Assembly: GCF_047302425.1 (NCBI RefSeq)
Contig: NZ_CP154855.1
Coordinates: 992,001 to 1,056,000 of the forward strand
Source: Oceanitalea sp047302425
GTDB lineage: Bacteria > Actinomycetota > Actinomycetes > Actinomycetales > Actinomycetaceae
DNA: 64,000 nucleotides
Direction: 5' to 3'
Of this stretch, positions 44,361 through 51,989 are shown piece by piece. Made by a program: the position numbers and the translations under genes. How positions within the stretch are numbered: position 1 is the stretch's first letter; each line of letters starts with the position of its first letter. Below the pieces are notes generated by a model. The model did not search any database, was not told where the DNA came from, and saw nothing but the letters and a program-made list of their open reading frames with translations.

Positions 44361-44396
44361 CGCCGACAGCACAGTTGCCGTCGGCAGTGCACATGT
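44361..44396 (+). repeat. Two 18-bp repeats downstream of nucS (array 2)
   Basis: Units at 44361 (CGCCGACAGCACAGTTGC) and 44379 (CGTCGGCAGTGCACATGT), in the same orientation as array 1 and 17 bases after the nucS stop. GCCGAC of the first can pair with GTCGGC of the second to make a 6-bp stem. Confidence 0.9.
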
Positions 44397-44524
44397 CGCC
44401 GTCACGTCCCCGCGGCCTGCCGGCTCCGCGGTACGGGTGCTCCACAGGTGATCGCCACTCCGGCGAGCTCCACAGATCGCGCCGCTGCGGTCACCTCTCG
44501 ACGCCAGGGAGGCCACGGTGAGTC

Positions 44525-45457
44525 ATGGCCTCCTCGATACCGCTCGACACGCCCTTCACCTCCGTCACGGCCTCCGCCCTCGGTATCCCCGACAAGGCGC
44601 TGCGCGCGGCCTGCGAGGCGGGTGAGCTCGTGCGGCCCAGCCGCGGTCTCTACCTTCCCGCGCGACTGGCCGACGATCCCGCGGTGCGGGCGGCAGCGAT
44701 CGCGCTGGTTCTTCCGAAGGGTGCCGCGCTGGCCCGCGAGTCGGCGGCCTGGCTCATGGGAGTCGATGTGAGGCCGCCGAGTCGCTGGGAGGCCCCGCCG
44801 CTGCTCGAGTGCCTGGTCCCGTTGGGTGCCAGCCGTCCACGGCGGCCCGACCTCAACGCGTACATCAGTGACCTTCCCGACGACGGGGTCGTGGAAGTGG
44901 CTGGTGTCGCCTGCACATCAGCTGTCCGCACCGCTCTGGACCTCGCTCGCTACCGTCCCCGCTATCTCGGTCTCGGAGCCGTCGATGCCATGGCACACGC
45001 GGGGTTCGTGACTGTCGCCGAGCTGGAGGAGGCGGCGCTTCCGCTCCGTGGACACCGGTTCATCCGGCGTGCTCGCGAGGTCATCGACCTGTGCGAGCCG
45101 AGGACGGAGTCGATGGGGGAGTCCTGGAGCCGCCTGCGGGTGGTCGAGGCAGGTTTCCCGCGGCCGCAGGTCCAGATCAGCCTGTGCGACGAGACGGGCC
45201 GCGAGATCTTCCGCATCGACATGGGCTTCGTCGAGGAGCAGGTGGGCCTCGAGTACGACGGCGTGGAGCACCACCTCAAGACCCCCGAACAACGCGCGCA
45301 CGACGACGCGCGTCGAGCAGAGATCCGCGAACGGTTCGGCTGGCTCGTGGTGGCGGCGACGAAGGGTGACATCTTCGGGAGGCGTCCGATCCTCGAAGGA
45401 ACGCTGATGGAGATGCTCGGCCTGTCCTTCGAGGTCCGCCGCCGCGTGTGGGCCTGA
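44525..45457 (+). CDS. AbiEi-like winged-helix / DUF559-type nuclease-fold protein, hypothetical
   Basis: 310 residues. The N terminus (SALGIPDKALRAACEAGELVRPSRGLYLPA) resembles the winged helix of AbiEi-type antitoxins. The C-terminal 120 residues look like the DUF559/Vsr-like nuclease fold: ESWSRLRVVEAGFPRPQVQ, then RIDMGFVEEQVGLEYDGVEHH, giving candidate acidic residues in GES, RID and EYD. Enzymatic activity is unproven. Such stand-alone proteins are common and variable in actinobacteria. It lies between arrays 2 and 3, and its wording at codon level is less GC-biased than its neighbours, so it may be a later arrival. AGGGAGG lies 12 bases before the ATG. Confidence 0.7.
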   Translation: MASSIPLDTPFTSVTASALGIPDKALRAACEAGELVRPSRGLYLPARLADDPAVRAAAIALVLPKGAALARESAAWLMGVDVRPPSRWEAPPLLECLVPLGASRPRRPDLNAYISDLPDDGVVEVAGVACTSAVRTALDLARYRPRYLGLGAVDAMAHAGFVTVAELEEAALPLRGHRFIRRAREVIDLCEPRTESMGESWSRLRVVEAGFPRPQVQISLCDETGREIFRIDMGFVEEQVGLEYDGVEHHLKTPEQRAHDDARRAEIRERFGWLVVAATKGDIFGRRPILEGTLMEMLGLSFEVRRRVWA

Positions 45458-45466
45458 GCCCCGGCG

Positions 45467-45556
45467 GTAACTGTGCTGTCGGCGGTAACTGCACTGTCGG
45501 CGGTAACTGTGCTGTCGGCGGTAACTGTGCTGTGGGCGGTATCTGTACTGTCGGCG
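45467..45556 (-). repeat. Tandem array of five 18-bp repeats, inverted relative to array 1 (array 3)
   Basis: Five units at 45467, 45485, 45503, 45521 and 45539. Units 1 and 3 read GTAACTGTGCTGTCGGCG on the plus strand, the exact reverse complement of array 1 units 2 and 5. Units 2, 4 and 5 differ by one to three bases. Read through in the nagA frame it would code a repeated GGNCAV hexapeptide, which is not part of NagA. Confidence 0.95.
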
Positions 45557-45588
45557 GGTGGGGGAGGGAGGTCCTGGCTCCAGGTTGG

Positions 45589-45594
45589 CATGAT
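45589..45594 (+). promoter_or_regulatory. -10 element of nagA (probable leaderless start)
   Basis: CATGAT ends 6 bases before ATG 45601. The GGGGGG immediately before the ATG is too close to serve as a ribosome site. Confidence 0.4.
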
Positions 45595-45600
45595 GGGGGG

Positions 45601-46812
45601 ATGAGCACAGCCTCCCCGCGCGTGCTGCGCGGACGTGTCGTCACGCCCTCCGCCGTCCTCGACGACGGCGTCGTCGCCTGGGAGGGGGAGCGGCTCACCT
45701 GGGTAGGGGACGCCGGCGAGGCGCCCGCGGAGCTGCGGGACGCCGTCGGCGCCGCGACGCCGGTCTACGGCTACGTCCTGCCCGGGCTCGTCGACCTCCA
45801 CTGCCACGGCGGCGGGGGAGCGAGCTTCCCGGACGCCGAGGACGCCGCAACCGCGCGCGTCGCCGTCGCCGAGCACCTGCGCCACGGGACGACCTCGCTC
45901 GTCGCCTCCCTCGTCACCGCCCCGCCCGAGGTGCTGCGCCAGCGCACCGGCGTGCTCGTCGAGCTCGCCCGGGCCGGGGAGATCGCCGGGATCCACTACG
46001 AGGGGCCCTTCATCTCCGCGGACCGCTGCGGGGCGCAGAACCCCGCCGCCATCCAGGAGCCGGACGCCGCGCTCACCCGAGAGCTCCTCGAGCTCGGCGA
46101 GGGCTACGTCGCGACCATGACGCTCGCCCCCGAGGCGCCCGGTGTCACGGGGGACCAGGGCGTCACCCGGGCACTCGCCGCCGGGGGCGCGCTGCCCTCC
46201 TTCGGGCACACCGTGACCAGCGCCCCGCAGGCGCGCGCCGCCGTCCTCGAGGCCGGCCGGATGCTCGCCGAGGAGCCCGCCGCCCGGTCCGCGCGCCCCA
46301 CCGTCACGCACCTGTGCAACGGCATGAACCCGATGCACCACCGCGACCCCGGCCCCATCCCCGAGTTCCTCGCCGCCGCGGCGGACGGGCGCCTCGTCAT
46401 CGAGCTCATCGCCGACGGCACGCACCTCGACCCGCACCTCGTGCGCAGCTTCATGGAGATCGCAGGCCGGGAGAACGTCGCCCTCGTCACCGACGCGATG
46501 GCCGCGGCGGGCATGCCCGACGGCGACTATCAGCTCGGCTCGCTCGCCGTCACCGTCGCCGACGGCGTCGCCCGCCTCACCGGCGGAACCTCCATCGCCG
46601 GTGGCACCGCGCACCTCGTCGACGTCGTCCGCACGACCGTCGCCGGCGGCGTCGACCTGGTCGACGCCGTCTACGCCGCCGCGACCACGCCGGCCACCGT
46701 CCTCGGGGACGACGGCGTGGGCGCACTCGAGGGGGGACGGCGGGCCGATGTCCTCGTCACCGACGCCGACCTGCGCCCGGTGCAGGTCCTCAAGGGAGGG
46801 GTGGAGCTGTGA
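45601..46812 (+). CDS. nagA: N-acetylglucosamine-6-phosphate deacetylase
   Basis: 403 residues of the amidohydrolase superfamily. The metal motif is DLHCHGGGG (65-73), with GIHYEGPFIS (metal Glu), PSFGHTVTS, THLCNGMNPMHHRDPG and ALVTDAMAAAGMPDG (catalytic Asp). It deacetylates GlcNAc-6-P in recycling of cell-wall or chitin-derived sugar. An upstream GTG 45448 in the same frame would run through array 3 and is rejected. It overlaps the beta-glucosidase gene (TGATG). No nagB is adjacent. Confidence 0.95.
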   Translation: MSTASPRVLRGRVVTPSAVLDDGVVAWEGERLTWVGDAGEAPAELRDAVGAATPVYGYVLPGLVDLHCHGGGGASFPDAEDAATARVAVAEHLRHGTTSLVASLVTAPPEVLRQRTGVLVELARAGEIAGIHYEGPFISADRCGAQNPAAIQEPDAALTRELLELGEGYVATMTLAPEAPGVTGDQGVTRALAAGGALPSFGHTVTSAPQARAAVLEAGRMLAEEPAARSARPTVTHLCNGMNPMHHRDPGPIPEFLAAAADGRLVIELIADGTHLDPHLVRSFMEIAGRENVALVTDAMAAAGMPDGDYQLGSLAVTVADGVARLTGGTSIAGGTAHLVDVVRTTVAGGVDLVDAVYAAATTPATVLGDDGVGALEGGRRADVLVTDADLRPVQVLKGGVEL

Positions 46813-48239
46813 TGTGGCAGGACTTCCGCTGGGGCGTGGCCACCGCCGCGTACCAGGTCGAGGGCGCCGCCAACGAGGGTGGGCGCGGCCCGTCGATCTG
46901 GGACACCTTCTCCCACACCCCCGGGAAGGTGCTGAACGGGGACACGGGGGACGTCGCCGTCGACCACTACCACCGGTGGCGCGAGGACGTCGCGCTCATG
47001 TCGGCGCTCGGCGTCCAGGCCTACCGCCTGTCGATCTCCTGGCCGCGGGTCCAGCCCGGCGGCCGGGGACCGCTCAACCCGGAGGGCGTGGCCTTCTACC
47101 GCGAGCTCCTCGACGAGCTGCGCGCCCGGGGCATCGCCCCGGTCGTCACGCTCTACCACTGGGACCTGCCCCAGGAGCTCGAGGACGCCGGTGGCTGGCC
47201 CGAGCGGGACACCGCGCACGCCTTCGCCGAGTACGCCCGGCTCATGGCTCGCGAGCTGGGGGACCGGGTCGCGCTGTGGACCACGCTCAACGAGCCGTGG
47301 TGCACCGCCTTCCTCGGCTACGCCTCCGGCGTGCACGCGCCCGGGCGCACCGAGCCGGGAGCGGCACTCGCCGCCGCCCACCACCTCAACCTCGCCCACG
47401 GCCTGGCCACCGTGGCGATCCGCGAGGAGCTGGGGGAGGACACCCCGGTCTCGATCTCCCTCAACCTCCACGTCACCCACCCTGCGGACCCCGAGTCGGG
47501 CGCGGACCTCGCGGCGGTCGCGCAGGTCGACGCCGTCGGCAACCACGTGTTCCTCGGGCCGCTCATGGACGGCAGCTACCCCACCCAGCTGCTGCGGGAC
47601 ACCGCCCACCTCACCGACTGGTCCTTCGTCCGGCCCGGTGACCTCACCGTCACCCGCCAGCGCATCGACGTCCTCGGCCTCAACTACTACTCCACCCAGC
47701 TGGTCCGCCGGCACCGGGGCGCGGGCCCCGCCCCGCGGGCCGACGGGCACGGGGCCGCGGCGGCCTCGCCCTGGGTGGGGCTGGACGACGTCGAGTTCCT
47801 TCCCGTCGACCCGCCGCACACGGCGATGGGCTGGAACATCCGGCCCGAGGCGCTCGAGGAGCTCCTCCTCGCCCTCGACAACGCCTACCCCGACCAGCCG
47901 CTCATGGTCACCGAGAACGGCGCCGCCTTCGACGGCGACGTCCCCGTGGACGGCCGGGTCCACGACACCGCCCGGGTGGCCTACCTCCACGACCACATCG
48001 CCGCGGTGCTGCGGGCCCGGGAGGCCGGCGTCGACGTCCGCGGCTACCTCGCGTGGTCCTTCGTCGACAACTTCGAGTGGGCCTTCGGGTACGCCAAGCG
48101 CTTCGGGATCGTCCACGTCGACCTCGAGACCCAGCAGCGCACCCCCAAGGACTCCGCCCTGTGGTTCCGTGAGGTCATCCGCACCGGGCGCCTGCCCGGC
48201 GTGGAGGAGGCCGCGTCGCTCCCGCCGCTGGAGCGCTGA
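46812..48239 (+). CDS. GH1 beta-glucosidase
   Basis: 475 residues. The N-terminal GH1 signature is FRWGVATAAYQVEGAANEGG; acid/base E161 is in TLNEPW and nucleophile E368 in VTENGAAF. WSFVDNFEWAFGYAKRFG near the end supplies sugar-binding Trp and Glu. No signal peptide, so it acts on imported beta-glucosides, or phospho-free disaccharides, in the cytosol. It is co-translated with nagA. A sugar ABC importer lies 1.5 kb downstream, and the two could act together, though an unrelated gene separates them. Confidence 0.94.
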   Translation: MWQDFRWGVATAAYQVEGAANEGGRGPSIWDTFSHTPGKVLNGDTGDVAVDHYHRWREDVALMSALGVQAYRLSISWPRVQPGGRGPLNPEGVAFYRELLDELRARGIAPVVTLYHWDLPQELEDAGGWPERDTAHAFAEYARLMARELGDRVALWTTLNEPWCTAFLGYASGVHAPGRTEPGAALAAAHHLNLAHGLATVAIREELGEDTPVSISLNLHVTHPADPESGADLAAVAQVDAVGNHVFLGPLMDGSYPTQLLRDTAHLTDWSFVRPGDLTVTRQRIDVLGLNYYSTQLVRRHRGAGPAPRADGHGAAAASPWVGLDDVEFLPVDPPHTAMGWNIRPEALEELLLALDNAYPDQPLMVTENGAAFDGDVPVDGRVHDTARVAYLHDHIAAVLRAREAGVDVRGYLAWSFVDNFEWAFGYAKRFGIVHVDLETQQRTPKDSALWFREVIRTGRLPGVEEAASLPPLER

Positions 48240-48523
48240 TGGCCCGCGCGCGCCGAGGACGCAAGCGACCCTACGGGGACGCCCACGTCCCCCTCGACCC
48301 GGACCGTCTCGGCGGCGTCGTCCGCAGCGAGACCGGTCCCGGCGGGGAGACCTACACGGTGCGCACCGTGCGGGGCAGCGAGAAGTCCTACCGCTGCCCC
48401 GGCTGCAACCAGCTCATCACGCCCGGCACGGGGCACGTCGTCGCCTGGCCCACCGAGTCGCTCCTCGGTGCGGGCCTGGACGAGCGCCGCCACTGGCACA
48501 CGGCGTGCTGGCGTCGCGGCTGA
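48239..48523 (+). CDS. Small conserved protein with Cys/His cluster, hypothetical
   Basis: 94 residues. The N terminus is Arg/Lys-rich (ARARRGRKRPYGD). The rest carries C53-P-G-C56, H85-x-H87 and C90 (YRCPGCNQLI and HWHTACW), a likely zinc site. Similar small proteins occur throughout actinobacteria, sometimes annotated without good reason as ATP/GTP-binding. It shares one base with the beta-glucosidase stop and converges on the exonuclease gene 15 bases away. Confidence 0.75.
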   Translation: MARARRGRKRPYGDAHVPLDPDRLGGVVRSETGPGGETYTVRTVRGSEKSYRCPGCNQLITPGTGHVVAWPTESLLGAGLDERRHWHTACWRRG

Positions 48524-48538
48524 GCCGCGACGACGACG

Positions 48539-49795
48539 TCAGGCAGGCGCGGTCACGTCGAGGAGCAGGTCGCTGAAGGCTGCCTCGGTGACGATGGGGA
48601 TGCCGTACCCCGCTGCCTTCCTCGCCTTGCCCGACAGCGAGTCGGGATCGGCCGCCACGACGAGCGCGACCTTCTTCGTCACAGCACCGTGGGGCACGAG
48701 GCCCGCCGCGCGCGCCCGCTCCTCCCAGATCTCTCGTGGCTCGTGCATCTGGCCGGTGAAGACGACGAGGTCGCCCGGGTAGAGCTCGAAGCGTGACGGC
48801 CGGCTCTCGCCGGCCTGCGGCACGCTGACCTCCGCAGCCGACTCACGTCCGTCTGCGAGGGCGACGTCGACCTCGGAGGGGTCGAGACCGAGGAGCGCGG
48901 CGACCTCGTGGAGCTCGTCCATCTCCTCCTCCGTGACGACGCTGTCGCGCCAGGCGGACCGGGCCAGAGCGAGCAGGTACTCGCGGTGCAGGTCGACCGC
49001 CGTGGGCTGGTCGATCCCGAAGTCCCGGGCGGCGACGACGAGTGCTTCCTGCTCCCTGACGGACAGGAACCTGTCGAGGAGCGCGCGGTCCAGCAGCGCG
49101 AGGTACTCCCTCTCGTTGTCGCGGTGCGGGGCGGCCGGCAGCGAGTCGACGAGGCGGGACAGGAATGGCACCTGGCGAGAGAAGGCGCTGCCACGGGCGA
49201 CTGGCGGGAGTGCGTGCGCGGGAAGTGCCGGCCACGACGCCCCAGTCGCGCGGTCGACGACGTCCTGCCAGGGCGTGGCTGCCGGCGGGGGGCTGAGCAT
49301 CAGGAGGTGAGCCAGCAGCGCGGCGGCGGCAGTCGCGTCAGAGAGGGCGGAGTGGTGCTGCTCCAGTGGCAGGCCGAGGTGTGAGCAGCACCCGGCAAGG
49401 GTTCTGGGGAGATGGGGGAGGAGGTGGCCGCTCCAGCGCATCGTGCACACGGTCGTCTCCGGACCGATGGGAACGTCGTAGCCGAGGCCCTGGTACGCCG
49501 CCGAGAGGAAACGCGCGTCGAAGGACGCGTTGTGGGCGACGAAGGCCCGTCCGCGTAGCCGAGCAGCCACGTCGCCCGCGATGTCCGCGAACGTCGGCGC
49601 ACTCAGCACGTCAGCGGCTGTGATGCCGTGGATGTGCTGTGGCCCGAGGTCACGCTCCGGGTTGACGAGGGTGCACCACGAGTCCTCGACCTCGCCCTCG
49701 GGTGAGACCTGCACGATCCCGATCTCGACGATGCGGTGGTGGCGTGCGGGATTGAGGCCGGTGGTCTCGAGGTCGACGACGGCGTAACCAGGCAT
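48539..49795 (-). CDS. DnaQ-like 3'-5' exonuclease with C-terminal BRCT domain
   Basis: 418 residues. Exo I is AVVDLETTGLNP, Exo II AHNASFDARF and Exo III HHSALSDATA (DEDDh type), all in the first 165 residues. A central helical region of ~170 residues (about 170-335) has TerB-like alternation, e.g. SVREQEALVVAARDFGI. A BRCT domain ends the protein (GDLVVFTGQMHEPREIW; AAGYGIPIVTEAAF). It is probably involved in DNA repair or proofreading outside the main polymerase. ATG 49795 has GGAG 7 bases upstream and begins directly with the exonuclease fold; an ATG at 49861 exists. Confidence 0.88.
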   Translation of the reverse strand: MPGYAVVDLETTGLNPARHHRIVEIGIVQVSPEGEVEDSWCTLVNPERDLGPQHIHGITAADVLSAPTFADIAGDVAARLRGRAFVAHNASFDARFLSAAYQGLGYDVPIGPETTVCTMRWSGHLLPHLPRTLAGCCSHLGLPLEQHHSALSDATAAAALLAHLLMLSPPPAATPWQDVVDRATGASWPALPAHALPPVARGSAFSRQVPFLSRLVDSLPAAPHRDNEREYLALLDRALLDRFLSVREQEALVVAARDFGIDQPTAVDLHREYLLALARSAWRDSVVTEEEMDELHEVAALLGLDPSEVDVALADGRESAAEVSVPQAGESRPSRFELYPGDLVVFTGQMHEPREIWEERARAAGLVPHGAVTKKVALVVAADPDSLSGKARKAAGYGIPIVTEAAFSDLLLDVTAPA

Positions 49796-49943
49796 TGACT
49801 CGCTCCGGCAGGGGAAGGGGGCAAGGCCCATCATGGCGGACAGCTGTCGCGTCGGTGGCACGTACGGACGAGAGGCGGTGCGCGCCCATGGCCGGAGAGC
49901 CGCGAGCCGACGGCGCTCGCGAACCGCCGCCGTCGTCGTCGCC

Positions 49944-49970
49944 TTGCCGGTGTGTGACGCGGCTTATAGT
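49944..49970 (+). promoter_or_regulatory. Promoter of the sugar ABC operon
   Basis: TTGCCG (49944-49949) and TATAGT (49965-49970), 15 bases apart, in the gap between the divergent exonuclease and permease genes. The -10 is the best match to consensus in the window; the spacer is short. No clear operator palindrome was found. Confidence 0.5.
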
Positions 49971-50014
49971 GTCCGAACCTGGCACAGGGGCCAGACGCCG
50001 GGGAAGGGGTGACG

Positions 50015-50062
50015 ATGACGTCGGACGAGCGCAGGTGTGTCCGCTGGACCTCCGGTGACTGA
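50015..50062 (+). CDS. 15-codon leader ORF overlapping the permease start
   Basis: ATG 50015 follows a strong GGGAAGGGG ribosome site and reads MTSDERRCVRWTSGD before TGA 50060-50062. This passes the GTG candidates (50037, 50055) of the ABC permease, which have no ribosome site of their own. It could couple translation to the permease or act as an attenuating leader. It may be incidental. Confidence 0.35.
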   Translation: MTSDERRCVRWTSGD

Positions 50063-51002
50063 GACCCGGGTGGGCGCGCGCCGGGCTTCCCGGCCGCGGC
50101 GCAACGTCCGCTACAACCGCCGCGAGGCGCTCACCGGCCTCCTCTTCATCTCCCCGTGGATCGTCGGCTTCCTCATCTTCACGGCCGGCGCCATGGTGTG
50201 GAGCCTGTTCATCGCCTTCAGCGACTACAACCTCGCCACCGGCGAGATGCGCCCCGTCGGCACCCGGAACTTCGAGAACCTCATCGAGGACCCGCGGGTG
50301 GCAACGTCGCTGGCCAACACGCTCTTCTACGCCGTCATGCTCGTCCCGCTGGAGATCGTCTTCGCACTCACCCTCGCCCTCCTGCTGTCGAGGCTCGGCC
50401 GGGGCAGCGGCGTCTTCCGCACGATCTACTACCTGCCGAAGATGACGCCCGCCGTCGCGACCGCCGCCGTCTTCTTCCTCCTCCTCAACGGGAACACCGG
50501 CGCCATCAACCAGGGCCTGGCGCTCCTCGGCATCGACGGCCCGCAGTGGCTCGTCGACCCCGACTGGGTCAAGCCCTCGATCGTCCTCATGTCGCTGTGG
50601 GCGGTGAGCGGCACGATGGTCATCTTCCTCGCGGCCCTCAAGAACGTGCCGCAGGAGCTGTACGAGGTCTCGGCGATCGACGGCGCCGGGCCGTTGCGCC
50701 AGTTCTTCTGGATCACCCTGCCGATGATCTCCCCGGCGCTCTTCTTCAACGTCATCGTGCTGAGCATCGCCGCGTTCCAGACCTTCGACCAGGCCTACCT
50801 GCTGTTCTGGCGCGACCAGAACAACCCCTCCCCGGAGGCCTCGCTCTTCTACGCCGTCTACCTCTTCCAGCAGGCCTTCCGGCAGTTCAACTTCGGCTTC
50901 GCCTCGGCGATGGCCTGGCTCATGTTCGTCATCATCATGATCGTCACGGTCATCCAGGTGCGCGTGGGCAACCGGCTCGTCTTCTACGAAGGGAGCCGCT
51001 GA
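50055..51002 (+). CDS. Carbohydrate ABC transporter permease (MalF/UgpA type)
   Basis: 315 residues from GTG 50055 (321 from GTG 50037). Six membrane helices. Near residue 195-220 the cytoplasmic EAA-type loop that docks the ATPase reads ELYEVSAIDGAGPLRQFFWITLPMISP. The N terminus is basic (RRASRPRRNVRYNRREALTG). CUT1 family: import of oligosaccharides or glycerol-phosphate-like solutes. Its stop overlaps the second permease. The ATPase subunit is not encoded here, so a shared MsiK-like ATPase elsewhere is expected. Confidence 0.9.
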   Translation: MTETRVGARRASRPRRNVRYNRREALTGLLFISPWIVGFLIFTAGAMVWSLFIAFSDYNLATGEMRPVGTRNFENLIEDPRVATSLANTLFYAVMLVPLEIVFALTLALLLSRLGRGSGVFRTIYYLPKMTPAVATAAVFFLLLNGNTGAINQGLALLGIDGPQWLVDPDWVKPSIVLMSLWAVSGTMVIFLAALKNVPQELYEVSAIDGAGPLRQFFWITLPMISPALFFNVIVLSIAAFQTFDQAYLLFWRDQNNPSPEASLFYAVYLFQQAFRQFNFGFASAMAWLMFVIIMIVTVIQVRVGNRLVFYEGSR

Positions 51003-51949
51003 TGTCCGCCCTCAACTCGCCCGAGGCGATCGTCACCACCGACCGGGCCGCCGACGAGGCGGCCGGTACCGAGCGTTACGGCTCCCGACGACGGCGCAAG
51101 CCCCCGTTCCGCCTCTCGCCCGGCAAGGTCGTCCTGTGGGTGCTCGTCATCCTCTTCGCGATCGTCTTCATGTACCCCTTCGCGTGGTTGCTGGCCGCCA
51201 GCCTCAAGCCGCGCGGGCAGGTCTTCGACAACAGGCTCATCCCCGAGACCTTCGTGTGGTCGAACTACAGCGAGGTGTGGGACCAGCTACCGCTGACGAG
51301 CTGGCTGTTCAACAGCGTGGCGATCGCCCTGCTGGCGGCGACGACGGTCGCGGTCTCGAGCACGATGGTCGCCTTCGGCTTCGCGCACTTCCGCTTCCCG
51401 GGCCGAGGCGCCCTCTTCGGGCTCGTGCTCGGCACGATGATGCTGCCCGGTGCGGTGACGATGGTGCCGACCTACCTCATCTGGAAGGAGATCGGGCTCC
51501 TCGGCACGTGGGCGCCGCTGTGGGCCTTCAACCTCTTCGGCTCTGCGTTCTACATCTTCCTCCAGCGCCAGTTCCTCCTCGGCCTGCCCCGTGAGCTCTT
51601 CGAGGCGGCGCGGATGGACGGGGCGAGCTACTGGCGGATCTTCTGGCGGATCGTCATGCCGCTGTCGATCCCGTCCTTCATCATCGTCTTCCTCTTCGAG
51701 TTCCAGGCGAGCTGGAACAACCTCCAGGCGGCGCTCATCTATCTCAACGCCGGCGACATCGAGGACTTCACCGCCCCGCTGGGTATCGCGTACGCGATGA
51801 CCCGCTACAGCCCGACGGCGGGCGGCCAGGGCGACTACCAGTACGTCATGGTCGCCTCGCTGCTCGTCACCCTCCCGATGCTCGTGCTGTTCGCCTTCGG
51901 GCAGCGGTACTTCATCGAGGGCATCGCGACCACCGGCCGCAAGGGGTGA
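51002..51949 (+). CDS. Carbohydrate ABC transporter permease (MalG/UgpE type)
   Basis: 315 residues with six membrane helices; a ~40-residue basic/acidic N-terminal cytoplasmic tail. The EAA loop is ELFEAARMDGASYWRIFWRIVMPLSIP. MMLPGAVTMVPTYLIWKEIGLLGTW is typical of the MalG half. It forms the membrane channel with the preceding permease. The ATG shares one base with the previous stop (TGATG). Confidence 0.92.
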   Translation: MSALNSPEAIVTTDRAADEAAGTERYGSRRRRKPPFRLSPGKVVLWVLVILFAIVFMYPFAWLLAASLKPRGQVFDNRLIPETFVWSNYSEVWDQLPLTSWLFNSVAIALLAATTVAVSSTMVAFGFAHFRFPGRGALFGLVLGTMMLPGAVTMVPTYLIWKEIGLLGTWAPLWAFNLFGSAFYIFLQRQFLLGLPRELFEAARMDGASYWRIFWRIVMPLSIPSFIIVFLFEFQASWNNLQAALIYLNAGDIEDFTAPLGIAYAMTRYSPTAGGQGDYQYVMVASLLVTLPMLVLFAFGQRYFIEGIATTGRKG

Positions 51950-51989
51950 GGCGGCGTGCCGCCCACCCCACCGTGAGAAAGGGAACGAC

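Noticed and set aside
43523..45556. CRISPR array near nucS
   Set aside because: The 18-bp units are directly abutting, with no spacers, and no cas genes are nearby.
45448..45600. N-terminal Cys/Gly hexapeptide repeat domain on NagA
   Set aside because: It is produced by array 3 reading through in frame; the NagA fold starts after ATG 45601, which has its own -10 box.
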